Below are positions 15,428 to 15,699 of a stretch of DNA of 15,699 nucleotides, in pieces. Numbering within the stretch: the stretch's first letter is position 1; each line of letters starts with the position of its first letter. A program made the position numbers and the translations under genes. The notes beneath the pieces are model-generated. The model had not been told where the DNA came from and searched no databases. It saw only the letters and a list, made by a program, of their open reading frames with translations. Location of the stretch: assembly GCA_031292035.1 (NCBI GenBank), contig JARLHX010000425.1:1-15699 (forward strand), read 5' to 3'. The stretch comes from Negativicutes bacterium. Its GTDB lineage: Bacteria > Bacillota_C > Negativicutes > Sporomusales_B > JARLHX01.

Positions 15428-15699
15428 CTATAAGCAACCTCGTTTTATCGCGATCCTGACGGCAATATTGATGATCTCATCCCACCAAATGAACAGCGTT
15501 TTTCGGGTGGGCTCGTAATAACTGTCATAGCGCCTCATATGCCAATCCGCATACCTTGCCCCAGTCCCTTCCACCCATCCCGGCCGGCCGACCTCGGCGT
15601 TGCCTCTTCGTTGCTCCTCCACCCATCGCCGCGCATCCAGTAGCGCCAACTTCTTTTCCCCCAGAACCTTTTCGGTATCCTCAACCACCTGGAGCCATA
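15428..15699 (-). CDS. Unrecognised partial ORF, C-terminal end only
   Basis: The frame is open from the right window edge to TAG at 15428-15430, about 90 residues. It is charged and aromatic-rich (GRPGWVEGTGARYADWHMRR, then TLFIWWDEIINIAVRIAIKR at the end). A GTG at 15686-15688 could start it, but nothing shows that the gene does not begin outside the window. I recognise no family, and no RBS-like sequence precedes that GTG. Base composition matches the GC-rich flank. It could be a real hypothetical gene or part of the decayed region next to it. Confidence 0.4.
   Translation of the reverse strand, partial: WLQVVEDTEKVLGEKKLALLDARRWVEEQRRGNAEVGRPGWVEGTGARYADWHMRRYDSYYEPTRKTLFIWWDEIINIAVRIAIKRGCL

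Overview
The window reads as one long co-directional (minus-strand) metabolic locus from an anaerobic, probably spore-forming Bacillota; the sporulating Negativicutes are one candidate lineage. The basis is strong AGGAGG-type ribosome binding sites, a complete methylmalonyl-CoA module of the propionate-fermenting kind, and the ruin of a manganese-catalase/CotJC-like gene. The taxonomic call is inference.

Read in the direction of transcription (right to left), the layout is as follows. At 15428-15699 there is an unrecognised partial ORF. At 15220-15397 there are two copies of a 64-bp palindromic repeat. At about 14765-15207 there is a manganese-catalase/CotJC-family pseudogene broken by several frameshifts. 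An AT-rich spacer follows, then an AtoE-type short-chain fatty acid permease (12927-14312), an EthD-like small protein (12417-12821), a second methylmalonyl-CoA mutase large subunit (MCM-B, 10605-12260), a second biotin-dependent carboxyltransferase (CT-2, 9009-10532), a flavodoxin/2[4Fe-4S] EFR1-type protein (8160-8948) and a class III CoA-transferase (6736-7926). Next come an HMG-CoA-synthase-like/DUF35 fusion (5201-6649) overlapping a thiolase (4033-5217), then mutase large subunit A (2226-3878), the cobalamin-binding small subunit (1800-2192), the MeaB G-protein (814-1734, probably frameshifted at its end), methylmalonyl-CoA epimerase (348-755) and the start of a first carboxyltransferase (1-306).

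The left part (1 to about 6660) supplies a textbook succinyl-CoA <-> (R)-/(S)-methylmalonyl-CoA <-> propionyl-CoA route: B12 mutase, its G-protein chaperone, epimerase and carboxyltransferase/decarboxylase. Upstream of it sits a thiolase plus a fused HMG-CoA-synthase-like/DUF35 protein. This recalls the archaeal thiolase/HMGCS/DUF35 complex, but the HMGCS part seems to keep only the catalytic cysteine. The middle part (about 6.7-14.7 kb) is visibly poorer in G+C than both flanks. It carries second copies of the mutase large subunit and the carboxyltransferase without their usual partner subunits, plus acid uptake (AtoE) and CoA-activation (CaiB/BaiF) genes. It looks like an acquired or separately evolved accessory block that plugs a further carboxylic-acid substrate into the methylmalonyl-CoA route.

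Odd features worth attention are the active-site-altered HMGCS-DUF35/thiolase pair, the orphan mutase with a Phe next to its catalytic His region, the one-base frameshift at the MeaB stop, strong hairpins bracketing the mutase pair, the multi-frameshift catalase ruin and the paired palindromic repeats. I saw no tRNA, rRNA, CRISPR array, transposase or cobalamin riboswitch.
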